Shown: positions 48,760 through 60,172 of the stretch, piece by piece | Numbering within the stretch: the stretch's first letter is position 1 | How the letters are laid out: the number at the start of each line of letters is the position of its first letter | Assembly: GCA_020205615.1 (NCBI GenBank) | Contig: CM035163.1 | Span: forward strand, 43,968,189-44,032,188 | Length of the DNA: 64,000 bases | Reading direction: 5' to 3' | Origin: Panax quinquefolius | Lineage: Eukaryota; Streptophyta; Magnoliopsida; Apiales; Araliaceae | Translations under genes and position numbers: made by a program | The notes under the pieces: generated by a model | What the model was told of the DNA's origin: nothing | Seen by the model: the letters and a program-made list of their open reading frames with translations, nothing else | The model's database searches: none

Positions 48760-49139
48760 TTTTTTTTTTTTTTTTATTTACAACATTTTAAAAATGTTGT
48801 ATATTTGTATAAATAAATGACACTTTCTAAATAGATGACACGTTATAAATATTGTGTAAATATGTCTAAACGTTGTCTGATATATTAAACTACAAAATTT
48901 TTAGCTAGAAAATGTGTGGAATCATACTTTCTACAAAGTTTTTAAGCATCTACTAATTTATGGAAAACAAATCTACAGCGTTTTTTTTCTCTTAAAAACG
49001 TTGTATAATGTGTCTAACTAAAATGTTTTAAAAACGTTGTGTAAGGGTGTCAAATAGAGGACATCCTTAACCACGACGTTTTTCTGATTGAAACTAGAAC
49101 GTTTTTTCCGCATTATCTATTTACTATTTTGTAGTAGTG
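48760..49139. repeat. Right terminal and subterminal repeats of CACTA element
   Basis: A T-rich run (48760-48776) is followed by repeated AACATTTTAAAAATGTTGTA, AAAAACGTTGTATAATG, AAAAACGTTGTGTAAGG and ACGACGTTTTTC motifs. The end is GTAGTAGTG. Confidence 0.82.
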
Positions 49140-49751
49140 AAATAACCTTTTTATAAAAATAACGGTAAAACTTTTACCGTTAACTGTTGAAATACCAGGT
49201 GATAAAAGTACAGTAATATGCATGGTTACGCGTCAAGTAGCGCGTATTATCGACAAAGATCTACGATTATTGATACTTACATGAGAAGTCACTTAATTTT
49301 ATTCAATTATTGCAGCGATGAGTTCTTGATAGTATATCATATTATTGATTCAATTATTCTTGGCGATGATCATCTGCGCGCGATATTTTATATTATTAAA
49401 TCAATAAATAAGACGACATAGTTATTCATATTATTATTTACATTATTGACATTGTCTAGAAAGTTCTGTTGAGGAAAGGGGTTAAGTCATTTAATTGCGC
49501 GCCAATAAGGAGAAGTCCTTATCGGAAAGCCCCCTCTTTCCTGTGACTGAGCTGGTTGTTAATATTGTGAGTTATAATATTAATGGTGAATAAATGTTGA
49601 AAGATTAAAAATGTGATTAGTCAAGTGAATTGTGATAAATAAAAGGTGTTTGTCATGAAGTATTTATTATAAAATTGGCTTATTATATGGACCCCCACTT
49701 ACTCATTTTTCAAAATCATTGATAGAAAGTTATCTTAGTTTTTGTTTTATA

Positions 49752-49871
49752 TTGCATAGTCTTTTCATAGTACTGCATAGTATTTTATAGTACAATATAG
49801 TGTTTTTATAGTGTTTGCATAGTCTTGGCATAGTGTTGCATAAGTATTTGCGATAGTCTTTGTATAGTAAA
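49752..49871 (+). repeat. GCATAGT minisatellite in family A LTR copy 3
   Basis: Eight or more degenerate units with the core (G/T)CATAGT or TATAGT. It is the counterpart of 811-875. Confidence 0.75.
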
Positions 49872-49955
49872 AATCGTAAAATTCAATTAATTAAATGCGT
49901 GAAATTTTCATACATTCACCCGTGATTTTTCTTAAATAGTATCCTCCCATTCTCC

Positions 49956-49963
49956 TATAAATA
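49956..49963 (+). promoter_or_regulatory. TATA box of family A LTR copy 3
   Basis: CCTATAAATAGG, aligned with the TATA boxes of the other two copies. The family B insertion begins about 17 bases downstream. Confidence 0.55.
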
Positions 49964-50752
49964 GGATGCTTAGTTTAGATGTAATAACCCGATATTTTCT
50001 ATATAAATAAATCAGAAATTTTGCGTATAAATTTTATTATTATTATTAAAGGTGAGAATATGTGTCAGGTAATGTGTTTGTATTCATGTGATGAATATAA
50101 AATATATTTTACATGAATAATTTCAAATAATTTTATTTTAGAATTATTGATCATTATAAATTAAATTCTTATAATAATTAATTTTCTGAAGAAAATGTTT
50201 TATTATTTATTGTCCATGAAAATATGATTTTATATTATTCAAATAATATATGAAATGATTATAGAATTATTATAACAATTATTTTATTATATGAATTTAT
50301 TTTAGAATAATTAAGTTTATTATTTAACTTAATTAATAATGGTATGTATATGCAAGATAATCAGATATGGAATCAAACCCTAATTCTAGGTTTGAAATAA
50401 GGACAGAGAATAATAATATTATTTTATTTCAGATTATAAATATATATTGTATGTGTGTAATGATAATTTGTGAAACAGTTTTGATGAAACGACAGAAAAT
50501 TCTAATTTTGGATTTTTATCAATGCTTAAGAATAATAATATAATATTAATTATATTTTAATTTTTCAGTGCTATAAATATGCATTGTATATATATGCATG
50601 GACTGTTAATGGTTGGTCAATTATATTGCATCATGACCAAACCCTAACAACAATTTGTTTCACCTTATTGTGAAATTCAAATGGAAAATTCGAGTCTGTG
50701 TTGTAACTATGTTATGTGAATCATGTCGTGTATTGCAAAATTTATAGTAATT

Positions 50753-51190
50753 AGGTAAAACCCTATTTATACTTAAAAAAACCTAATTAATTAGAAACCC
50801 TACTTAATTAAGAACCCTAATTACTAAATTCAGAAACCTAATTTCTAAATTTAGAAACCCTAATTAGTAATTATAAACCCTAATTACTAACTGTAAACCC
50901 TAATCGTAAAATTAGAAACCTTAATTTTATAATTAAAAACCCTAATTGTTATATGGGTAATGCTAATTGCTGATTATTTGCTCTAATTGCTAAATTAGTA
51001 AGCTTAATTATAATTATTAAATTGTTAAACTTAATGTTTAATTTTTAAATATTAGAAAACCTAAACTAATTAAGGAAACCCTAATTACAATTTTTAGAAA
51101 CTAAAATTTTATTTTTGTATAAACCCTAATTGCTAAATCCTACAATTTTTGTGCTAACCTTAGGGTTAAACCCTAAGGATCAAACCCTAA
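50753..51190. repeat. Telomere-like AAACCCTAATT repeats in family B LTR
   Basis: About fifteen degenerate units of A(A/G)AAACCCTAATTA(C/G) lie in loose tandem. They are shared in type with the Tekay-like LTRs. Confidence 0.82.
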
Positions 51191-52599
51191 GGGTTTACAA
51201 TGTTACAAGATTGCCATTAAGTTGGTTAGCCAAAAGACCAAATTGCCCTTCTAGCATAATTGAAGCTAACTTGTCAAAATGGCCAAAACTTTAGTTGCTC
51301 AACCACTCCATCTACTCTTTTGACTTTAATCTCCAGTAAATTAGCCTAAATATATCAGCCAACTTCATTACATGTAATATTTATAGAGATCAAGAGAGAG
51401 AAAAGTCATTGATTTAGCCATTTGTGCAACCAATACACAACCCACCCCTCTCTAGAACCCACGAAAATTATAAGTATATTAGTCACATAATCAAGCCCCA
51501 TGATTTCCTTTAACAAATCAAAAGATCAGAATCAAATATCTAAGTCTAAAAGGTATAAACCTAAATTTTGAAAATCTTGTGATCCATGTTGTTTGATGTT
51601 GTTTGTTGTTTAAAGTTATGTTAAATGGTGTCATTTATGATCTGGGTAGTTAAATCTCAGATCCATAACATCTAGATACTCGAAATAAGAGTTTTCAAAA
51701 ATCTGGAAATTTTTATTTTTGTGTCTGACAGTCAAATGTCAGATCTCATAGATCTTTGGTGGTTATGTGTTTTTGTTGTTTAAATATTTGAACTTGTAGT
51801 TTGGTATGAGATCTTTAATATGGAACTTGAATCTTGTCCATATCTGTTGTAGATTAGAAGTTATAAAGGGTCAAACAGGGTTGACCGGCCATGACCATGC
51901 GAAAATCCGGTAACCCAGATTACCCAGAAAACTTTGACAACGCTTTTCAAGTCTTTGATCTTCCTACTGTTAATTGTTTAGGCCATTTTGTTGTTTGGGG
52001 CTTGTACACTGACATATATTCTTCACATACATGCCATAACATCACTTATATCTTTCACAGAATCAAAGAAAATGATGGTCAAAGTAGGCCGTTTGATCAC
52101 GGTTTGGGTTTTCTGGAAATTCTAGAAAACCGTATGCTAAAGTTTTCTGGCCTACTTTGACCGGACATGATCTCTTAGATTAGATGTTGTTAGCTCGATA
52201 TTATGTATTAGATATGTTGTCTTGCATGTTATCTACAAACTGAAACCATAAGAACACAAAAACTTTACTAGGATTGCAAGTTATGGAGATCTAATTAGGT
52301 ACCTTGAACCGTTCTTCATTTCTTGGTTTCCCAGAAATGATGAACAGTGCCTGACAATGTTTTGGAGAGATTAAATCTCTTTGTTGTTTAATGATTTGGC
52401 CATGGAATCAGTTTGTAGTTATAGTATTACATGATTACTAGAATCCTAAAACTTTAAATGACTAGAAAACATTAAGATCAAGTATTGGTGACTGGTCAAA
52501 CATGCCATCCGGTTAACTGGCTATGCATTTCTAGGTTTCATGATGAACACGAAGAACACCTATAGCGACGGTTCTGTCACTATAGGCAGTCTTTAGCGA

Positions 52600-53673
52600 C
52601 AATTTATTTCTTAAATTAATTATTTTTATTAAATAAATAGAAAAATTAGTTTTTAATTATTAAAATTATAAAATAAATTATTAAAAATTATTTTAATGTC
52701 CAAAAATTAATTTTTAATTATTTTGAATATATTTCATAAATATTTAATATTTTTGGAATATTAAAGGTATTTAATTTATTTAATTATAATATTAAATAAA
52801 TTATTTCAAAATAATTTTAATACATGAAAAATCATTTAAAATTATATTATGATATAAGAAAATATTTTAAGTTATTTTAATGACCTTTAATATTTTGTGA
52901 TGAAATTTCATTAATAAATTAATATTAATGACAATTAATTTATTTAATAAATGTATTAAATAAATTATGAAAAATAGATTTAATGATTTAAAAATCACAT
53001 AAAAATGATTTAAAGGTTTTAAAAATATTTTAAGTTATAAAATATAACTTTCAATATATAAAGGTAAATCTCATTAATTATTTACTATTATTGATTTTAA
53101 GGTTATTTAATAATTATATTAAATAAATTAGTATTAAAATGATTTTAATATTATAAAAATTATTTTAAATGAAAATAAAGTGTTTAAATATATTTGAAGT
53201 TATAGAATATAACTTTTAATATTTAAAGGACAAGTTCATTAATAATTTAATATTAATGATATTAAGTTTGTTTAATAATTATATTAAATAAATAATTTAA
53301 AAATACTTTTATTTATTTAAAAATCATTAAAAGGATATAAATGAATTAAAAATATTTTAAGTTATAATTAATAACTTTTAATATTTGGATAAATAGTGCA
53401 TTAATTTTTAAATATTAATGGTAATTATTTAAAAATGATTTCAAATGTTTAAAAAATCATTTAAGGGTAATATTAGTACTTAAAAATATTTTGAGTTATT
53501 AGAAATAACTTTAATATTTTGACAATGGTTTCGATAATAGTTTAATAGTAATTAAATATTAATGATAATAGAATTATTTGATATTTAAATCATTTTATAA
53601 TAATTTCGGTGTTTGAAAAATTAGAATAAATTATAATAATTGTTTAAAAATTATTGTAAGTCTTTTAAAAATG
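52600..53673. repeat. AT-rich block of family B LTR
   Basis: About 1 kb made almost only of A and T with recurring AAAATATTTTAAGTTAT-type units at 100-150 bp spacing. The Tekay-like LTRs have a shorter block at the same place. No coding content. Confidence 0.7.
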
Positions 53674-53678
53674 ATATG

Positions 53679-56055
53679 TGTAAGATCCCAACTTTTTATG
53701 AATAAAATCGAATTTTCTCTAATTATTATTGTGAATAATAAGGTGTTAATTTGATATAATGCTTTGGTTATGGGTGAAATTTGCAAATTTTATAAAATAA
53801 GCAATTGGTTATAAAATATTCATTTCTGTCTGGGAATATTCGTTTGGTCGTGGAATATTCTTCTTTGTCGGGGAATATTAAATACACTGACAAGTATGAC
53901 CATTTATGGGCCCCAAATAGCGGAATAACTGTCGAATGAAGAAATTGACAAGTTTGAGTTTTTATAAATAACGACGTAGTTGTTACCGTTAACACTGTTG
54001 GAATACCCGGTGGTTAAAATACGATGTCTGGCGTGGTTGCACGAAGAGCACACGATATTGCATAATATTTTTGAATTATTGATTCTTACGTAAGAAGGCA
54101 CTACTCAATAATTGTTATAGTAATTACTGTTCAATATTTTATTTTATTGATTCAATAATTATTGCGTTGATATTTTATATTATTGTTGTTTCAATAATTG
54201 TCACTGCACAGTATTTCCCATCAATAATTCATATTATTTGAATAATATTATTAGATAGCATTATTGTCAATTTCTAGAAAGTTCTGTCAAGGAGAGGTTT
54301 GGTCACCTAATTGCGCACCAGTAAGGAGTAATCCTTATCGGAAAGCCCCCTCTTTCCTAGGAACGGCCTGGTTATCATTATTGTGATTCTGTAATATTAT
54401 TTGTGAATAATTATTTATTGATTTATATGATAAGGAAATATTTATTTTATGTGGATATACATGATGGAATTATTTATGTGTTTATAAATGATGGAATTAA
54501 TGTGGAGGTGTTTTATCAGTATTTTGTCGGATTGGAGGTATTAAAAGATCAAATTGGTGTTCTTAAGGCTCTATTGCGTGAATTATAATTTTTAATCTGA
54601 CCGTTGGATCGTTGTGATTTTTGGATATGTTATACATATATAAGTTGAGTATATGTCCAAAAAATTTGAACCATTAAAAATGAACATATGATTTGTTATG
54701 AATTTTAAGAGGTGACTGGTTCATAAATTGTTGAAGTTTTTGAATTTATCATTTGGTGGAAAATTCTAGAATTGGTTGGCCCCACTTTTGGTTGGTGAGA
54801 AATGTGCTCAAATTTTATTTCAAATGTGGTGGGTGGCAATAGTAGCAGGTAAAGCCATCAGATATCAGGTCAAGTCTGCTTTGGCGTTCTAACATTTTCC
54901 TATAAATAGAGTGCTAAGTTAGAATTCAAAATCACACTAGAAACATGTTTTCTATCTCTATATATTATCGAGCGTATTTTTGTGAGTATTTAGATACTTT
55001 GAGAGTTGCTATTCAGTGCAAGTTTCCTTCAGCTTTACATCTGATATTCCGATCAGAAGTACTGTTTCTTTGAGGTAAGGGATGTAATTTTTTTTCGTAA
55101 TGATGTTATTCTTTCAATATCATTATACCGAAATATTGGTATGGATTTTATTGTGGAATTTCTACCTTTTTGTGTCGGGGTTACTATTCACTTATACGAC
55201 ACTATTCATGAATACGACACTATTCACCAAAAAATAAAATTTTCTCTTTTTCGTCCCAGATGTCAATTATGGTTACTATCTTTGATTGTATCAATGTTTT
55301 GATCTTTATTTTTGAATTCTGCTTCACAATTGGTTATTATGAAGTATTATTGATCTTGGATAAACTGTTATACGAATCCCTAATATTTGTCCTTCTATCT
55401 TATTGGATTCGTTTTTTTTAAGATATTTTTCATCATCCTCAGTCCTAAATGATGATATTACTGAATATCTTTGGCCTGTAATGCAGAGATGAATATTTGA
55501 TTAAAGATGTATATTGATTGTTGTTACAGGGATAAAATATTGATGATGGACTTTTAAATCTTAGAAGATAGTAGAACTCATTCTCTACTTGACTCTTCTA
55601 ATGGATTGTTGTTTTCGCTGCAGTTGCTGATCTAAAACTTGTTGTCTATTATATTCTATCAGATTTTTCCTTGTTAAAGACTAATGATAATTTGTGGTAT
55701 ATTATCTTAGTCATAATGTTCTTTAATAGGCTAGTTACGCTCACCCTTTTCCTTTTTTTTCCATTTTCTTCTTAGGAGGTGAGAATTTAGTAGGGACTAG
55801 CCAAGGTATGGAGTGATGATTAAAGATAGCTGTTTTAGTAGTCCTCACTATTTTGTAAAATAGTGCATCAATAATTGTAATGAGGACTTTATTTGGGTGT
55901 GGATATTGTCTAGAAGATAATATTTATATTTAAATTCACAGCATGTGTTGTCGTATTTTATACGACAATTGAAATAAAAAAGTTGTAGTTGTTCTCTGTA
56001 CCATGTATTTGGCGACTCAGAATGGGTGATGTATACCTATTTTGGGGGAGTCACA
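53679..56055 (+). mobile_element. Solo LTR, family A, copy 2
   Basis: 2377 bp from TGTAAGATCCC to GGGGGAGTCACA, flanked by the perfect duplication ATATG (53674-53678 and 56056-56060). Its TATA box CTATAAATAGA lies at 54899-54907. It is the best-preserved member of family A in the window and entered the family B LTR. Open frames inside (for example 54403-54588) have no likeness. Confidence 0.95.
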
Positions 56056-56599
56056 ATATGACTGTTATTTAAATAGTCTAAATAGATATTGACCTTCGAT
56101 ATAAAGTCTTAGACTCGATAATTACCCGATAAAGTTGTCGGTACGCCGACAGGTTTCAAAAATTGATATTGACTTAGATATTTTGAATGTATAAATGTTT
56201 GTTTGCGATTCAATGACTGTTGAATGTGTGTGACAAGGTGATTAGGTTATGTGCTGACTGCAATAAGCAGTGCTATGTGTTATAGTATGTTATTCTAATC
56301 GAACGAATGATTTTATTAATGATAGGTTTTGGTATGAAAGATATAACTAAGTTGCGTATTGTAAGCAGCAGACCAGGAAAGTATCCTACCTTTGTATTTT
56401 CTTTATGCGATGGACATGAGTAAGAAAGTTTTAGAATTATATTATTATTGTACTAGATTACTAACCCTATTGTTATATATGTTATATCCGATCATTGTTT
56501 ATCAACATGATATTATATTATATAATTTAGATATATATATTCTGTTCGTTAATTTCTAAATATGGTTATACAATTGTCCTCACTTGGATAATCATTGTA

Positions 56600-56611
56600 T
56601 TTAATCACATG

Positions 56612-56648
<37 letters not shown>

Positions 56649-57054
56649 ATCCCTAGTATGAATATGAAAAAAGCCGCTCTAAGCTTATTTAACTTGACTG
56701 ACATTAATTGATAGGAAATATCGTTGAATATGATAAAACCCTTTTGTATCCAATCAAATTTTTCTGATTTGGATTCCTGACTAATTATGAACATCCCGAA
56801 CACGGAAAAATTTTTATGCGCCAAGGCAGACAAAGTGAACGATAATATCGTTCTTGAATGTAGTATTGATCAATACAGGGTCCATTGGATGTACACCCTC
56901 GTGCCCATAAGTTATGACGGTTTGTAGATGAAGTTTTGTCTAACCTTTTCGAAAACAGAAAAAAAATGTTCATAGTCTGTCGACTACCCTATATATATAG
57001 TCAATAAGTATTTTCAAAAAAAAAAACCTTAATATAGAAATAATATATGGTTAT
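56600..57054. other. Unassigned segment with TA microsatellite
   Basis: A TA tract (56616-56645) followed by about 400 bases of mixed composition. A short plus-strand stretch near 56838-56930 reads NDNIVLECSIDQYRVHWMYT, which looks protein-like but cannot be assigned. It may be the end of family B or another insertion. Confidence 0.3.
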
Positions 57055-57114
57055 TATAGACACTCGAAATTTTCTGCACGCCTGTTACTGACATTGCAGG
57101 AGGGCAAATTCATC

Positions 57115-57760
57115 TTTCAGAGATAACCTTGGAAGACAGCTTATATCCATTCTAGATACTACCGGAAGTTCAGTTCCAACCCGGAACACAAACTGGGAAC
57201 TTCATCTCAAACCCGGAACACACACCGGGAATGTCATTTCCAACCTCGGAGATAACCCTAAGGTATGCAGATCAAAAGACTAACAACAACCTTTGGAAGG
57301 CAGTTATTCGTCGAGCGATAACCATGATGCTCGGTTTGATCCCGAAACAACACTGGGAGTAACAACTCTATCCTTGGTGATAGCCCCAAGGGAAGCCATT
57401 GCAGTTCCGACGATAACTCCGGAAATGCTTGTTTCAAATACATGCGATCAGCTTCAAGCTCAGACCTCCTGCCGAGGCACTCATACCTCAGACTCGGAGC
57501 TAATAACAGGCATACAAGCACAACCACAGATGACATTGCAGCATACAAACAAGTAGTCCAATCTCAGATGTAACCCTGGGCAACGTCTGCTTTCAGCTCA
57601 AACCGGCGATAACCCTGGTGAGGAGTCGAAATGTCATCTTACCACCTCAACGTTTTCTCTCACAGATGATATTGAGGCATACCAACAAGTAGTCCAATCT
57701 CAGATGCAACCCTGATCAATGTCTACTTTCAACTCAAAACGACGATAACCCCAGCGAGGA
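57115..57760 (+). repeat. Degenerate GATAACCC(T/C)GG(T/A)GAGG repeats
   Basis: At least seven imperfect units (near 57120, 57248, 57318, 57379, 57412, 57608 and 57742) are mixed with CCCGGAACACA(C)ACCGGGAA units. A pair of longer segments around 57530-57640 and 57660-57770 is a direct duplication. Confidence 0.78.
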
Positions 57761-58479
57761 GTCAAACGTCATCTTGCCCCTTCAACACTTGCGCGTCATC
57801 TCAACACTTCATATATACATACATACAACAATGTCCCACAAGAACCGAGGAGTAACAATCCCGAGTGACTATTACGCATGGCAGTACTTTGGATAGAATT
57901 TGAAGCTTGAAGACCATGGGCATGGACCCCTCTTCCCGACTTCGTCAGACAACCTCTAATCCATGTCATTGCATAACTCTCGACACAAGCGGTCCGAAGA
58001 AGGTCAGACATACCTCGTTCGGATGCTCGGATTTAAGTTCTACAAGTTCGAGTAGACATTACAGTGCACGAGTACACGTACTTCGAGATGACGGGACCCG
58101 CGAGGCTCGGAAGCACCACGACCAGCCGCAGGTACAACTGTGGCTCCCGCAGGTGTACCTGCGGCCATCCATCTATATATACAGACCTTGGGGTCAGCCA
58201 TTTGAAGAAGATAAGAGAGAGAAAAGGTGAGGAAGCCTTGTCCATTTTTCTCTGTATACACCCCTATTGAGTGTTTCCTCTTCTATAAACATCCGTTAGC
58301 TCACATATAGCTATTTTTTATCCGATGGGAGCTGAGTGTTTATCCATATATAGTTATAGAAGTCTACTTTGGCAGCCCACTGTAAGCCTTCTCCCATTTT
58401 ATAAAGCCTTCTTTTCATATTTACAGACACTGTTATACACATTGAGAGTCGTGTTGTGTGCGTTTGCCCGGACTTCGGT

Positions 58480-58947
58480 TCGTGGTTTTCATTTTTGTCT
58501 GTATATATATACTTATATATGTATATATTTTATATATGGACTAACATTATCGAGTTATGTCTCGATTGAGCCTAGACTTCGGTCTGGAGCGTTTATCTGC
58601 TTTTGTATATATATATACTTATATATATATATATATATATAATTGTTGTCAGACATATCTGATGAGCCTGGATTTTACATCCGGAGCATTTACTCGCTTA
58701 TATATATATATATAATTATTGTAGGACATATCTGATGAGCCTAGATTCACATCCGGTGCATTTACTGCTTATATATATATTTGTACATATATATATATTT
58801 ACATTTCTGTCAGGCCTGGAGTTTACTTCATGGCCTTTACTGACTTTTATTTACATTTAAGTCTGCCAGAGTTTGCCGTGGCGGTTGATCGCTTTACTGA
58901 CTTTATTTACATTTTGTCCCCACAGAGTTTGCCCGTGGTGGTTGATC

Positions 58948-58990
<43 letters not shown>

Positions 58991-59100
58991 GCTTTTATAT
59001 ATTTACATTTCTGATCCCCCATGGAGTTGCTTCGTGGTGGTTGATCAAGTCTGTATATATATTTACAACTTTTATATATATAACTGCTTACTGCTTTCCA
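58480..59100 (+). repeat. Minisatellite-like repeats with TA tracts in family C LTR
   Basis: Two clear unit types: GACATATCTGATGAGCCT(G/A)GATT...TTTACT(C)GCTTATATATA (two good copies and one partial) and GAGTTTGCC(C)GTGG(C/T)GGTTGATC (three copies). TA runs at 58617-58640 and 58950-58984 separate them. Confidence 0.8.
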
Positions 59101-59518
59101 TACAAATTGCAGTATCATGTGAGCCTAAGAATCATGTGATCACAGATTTAGTTTACTGAATCTAGATTCAGTTCCCATGATGGACATTTTTCAGCTATAA
59201 ACATCCTGTATATTATTTTACAGTGTCTGAATTTCCTTGGATGGCTGTCATGCCCATGAGGAGTTCGGCATTGTTGTATATTATTTTCTCGAGAATGCTT
59301 TGCATCTCGAAAATAAAAGCAAACAAGTCGAACATTTAATAATAAAATGGAAGTATCAAAGGCCTCAATTACTATTGAGCATAGGGTTTGAAAAACCTCT
59401 TTTTACAAAACTTCATTGCTATATCCTGTTTAAAACTAAATTTTTCTAAAAATTCAAACCCTATGTATATAGGTTCGAACGAGGTACAGCACTACTTCCA
59501 AATAATTGCACATTGATC

Positions 59519-59541
59519 CACACACACACACACACACAGAC
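59519..59541. repeat. (CA)n microsatellite
   Basis: A CA tract in the 3' part of the family C LTR. Confidence 0.9.
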
Positions 59542-59886
59542 ATTCATATAACAATTTCTTAAAAAAGTGGCGGTCATCGTGGCAACACGGATGTCGGGGG
59601 GTGCCTAACACCTTCCCTCCGCATAATCAAGCCCCAGACCCAAAATGAATCTCAGTTTCATAGACCCATTTAGCAGTGTCAAATCACTGGGTCAATGTGC
59701 AAACCTTTTCGGTTGCGTTGGTGCTACCAATTAAATACACCAACTGGCGACTCTTAAAGTCAAATCGTCGACATTATACATGTCAGACCTTTTTCACTTG
59801 TTTTTTCAAACAAATCTCACATTAACATGAGAACATCAAAAAACAAGTAACGAGAAGGGATACTCAAAAATCCCGACGTCGACAGG

Positions 59887-59904
59887 TGGCGACTCTGCTG
59901 GGGA
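59887..59904 (+). other. tRNA-Arg-type primer-binding site, family C copy 2
   Basis: TGGCGACTCTGCTGGGGA lies two bases after the LTR end. The same site at 41768 carries two substitutions, so this copy is the better preserved. Confidence 0.78.
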
Positions 59905-60172
59905 GTCCAATAAGAGGGCTTAAGCCGCTATTACAAGCTTTTTAAAACTGTTATATGCTTGTGTGTGAATGTTGCATTCACATTTATGATGAGTGTGTAC
60001 GAATGCATCTTACTTACTGCACTGCTAAATATCTATCTGTGATATTAGTGCTTCGCATATGTCATCATTTGTATAAACGGTGAGACACGTTGTATGTGAA
60101 TGTATGTTGTGTAGTTCCTCCCTCAGGAGGCAAGGCAACCCTCTCCCTAAACACAAAGAGGAAGATGTCAAC
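59905..60172 (+). mobile_element. Leader of family C copy 2
   Basis: Non-coding. It contains the GAGGGCTTAAGCC and GGTGAGACAC landmarks shared with copy 1 and leads into gag. Confidence 0.7.

Larger units (their letters stand above)
43130..49139. mobile_element. Pack-CACTA transposon carrying fragments of at least eight host genes
   Basis: Ends are CACTTGTACAAAA on the left and the complement of CACTACTACAAAA on the right (11 of 13 bases match). They are flanked by the 3-bp duplication AAA (43127-43129 and 49140-49142), and the interrupted LTR sequence resumes directly outside. Near both ends are repeated ACGTTGT / AAAACGTT motifs, like the subterminal transposase-binding repeats of CACTA elements. 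No transposase frame is present, so it would depend on an active relative. The 6.0 kb interior holds recognisable pieces of unrelated nuclear genes, listed separately. This is the known phenomenon of gene capture by CACTA and Mutator-like elements, here with an unusually large number of donors. Confidence 0.93.
42883..49979 (+). mobile_element. Family A LTR copy 3, 5' part only, split by a CACTA element
   Basis: It starts TGTAAGACCCC in the family C gag. It runs to 43129, resumes at 49140 after the CACTA element and continues in line with copies 1 and 2. It passes the TATA box (49956-49963) and stops at 49979, where the family B LTR begins. About 1.1 kb (R and U5) that should follow is not found on the far side of family B within the window. 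The CACTA element duplicated AAA on entry. Confidence 0.88.
49980..56600 (+). mobile_element. Family B LTR (chromovirus-like), split by a solo LTR; right end uncertain
   Basis: It starts TGTAATAACCC after TTAGA. It shares the plan of the Tekay-like LTR: CCCTAA-type repeats, a CTGACAGTCAAATGTCAG stretch matching the ACAGTCGAATGTCAGGG region, an AGCGAC...TGTCACT near-palindrome and then a long AT-rich block. It is a diverged relative of the 28938-41655 element. A family A solo LTR occupies 53679-56055. Beyond 56060 similarity fades, and no LTR end or primer site was found, so the piece is truncated. The open frame at 51891-52160 is within the LTR and resembles no gene. Confidence 0.75.
57055..59884 (+). 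mobile_element. 5' LTR of Tat/Ogre-like element, family C copy 2
   Basis: 2830 bp, starting TATAGACACTCGAAATTTTC (first TG changed to TA) and ending CGACGTCGACA. It contains a GATAACC repeat region (57115-57760), a TATA box near 58170-58180, a minisatellite-like region (58480-59100), TA and CA microsatellites and a CAACTGGCGACTCT stretch also seen in copy 1. Open frames such as 57293-57556, 57907-58230, 58325-58642 and 58830-59159 lie in repeats and are not genes. Confidence 0.88.

Noticed and set aside
56785..56973. Minus-strand 62-codon open frame and a plus-strand protein-like stretch
   Set aside because: They are protein-like in tone but match no family I can name. Listed only as unassigned.
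58325..59159. Open frames rich in Ile-Tyr repeats (58325-58642, 58830-59159 and reverse)
   Set aside because: They are produced by TA microsatellites inside a family C LTR.
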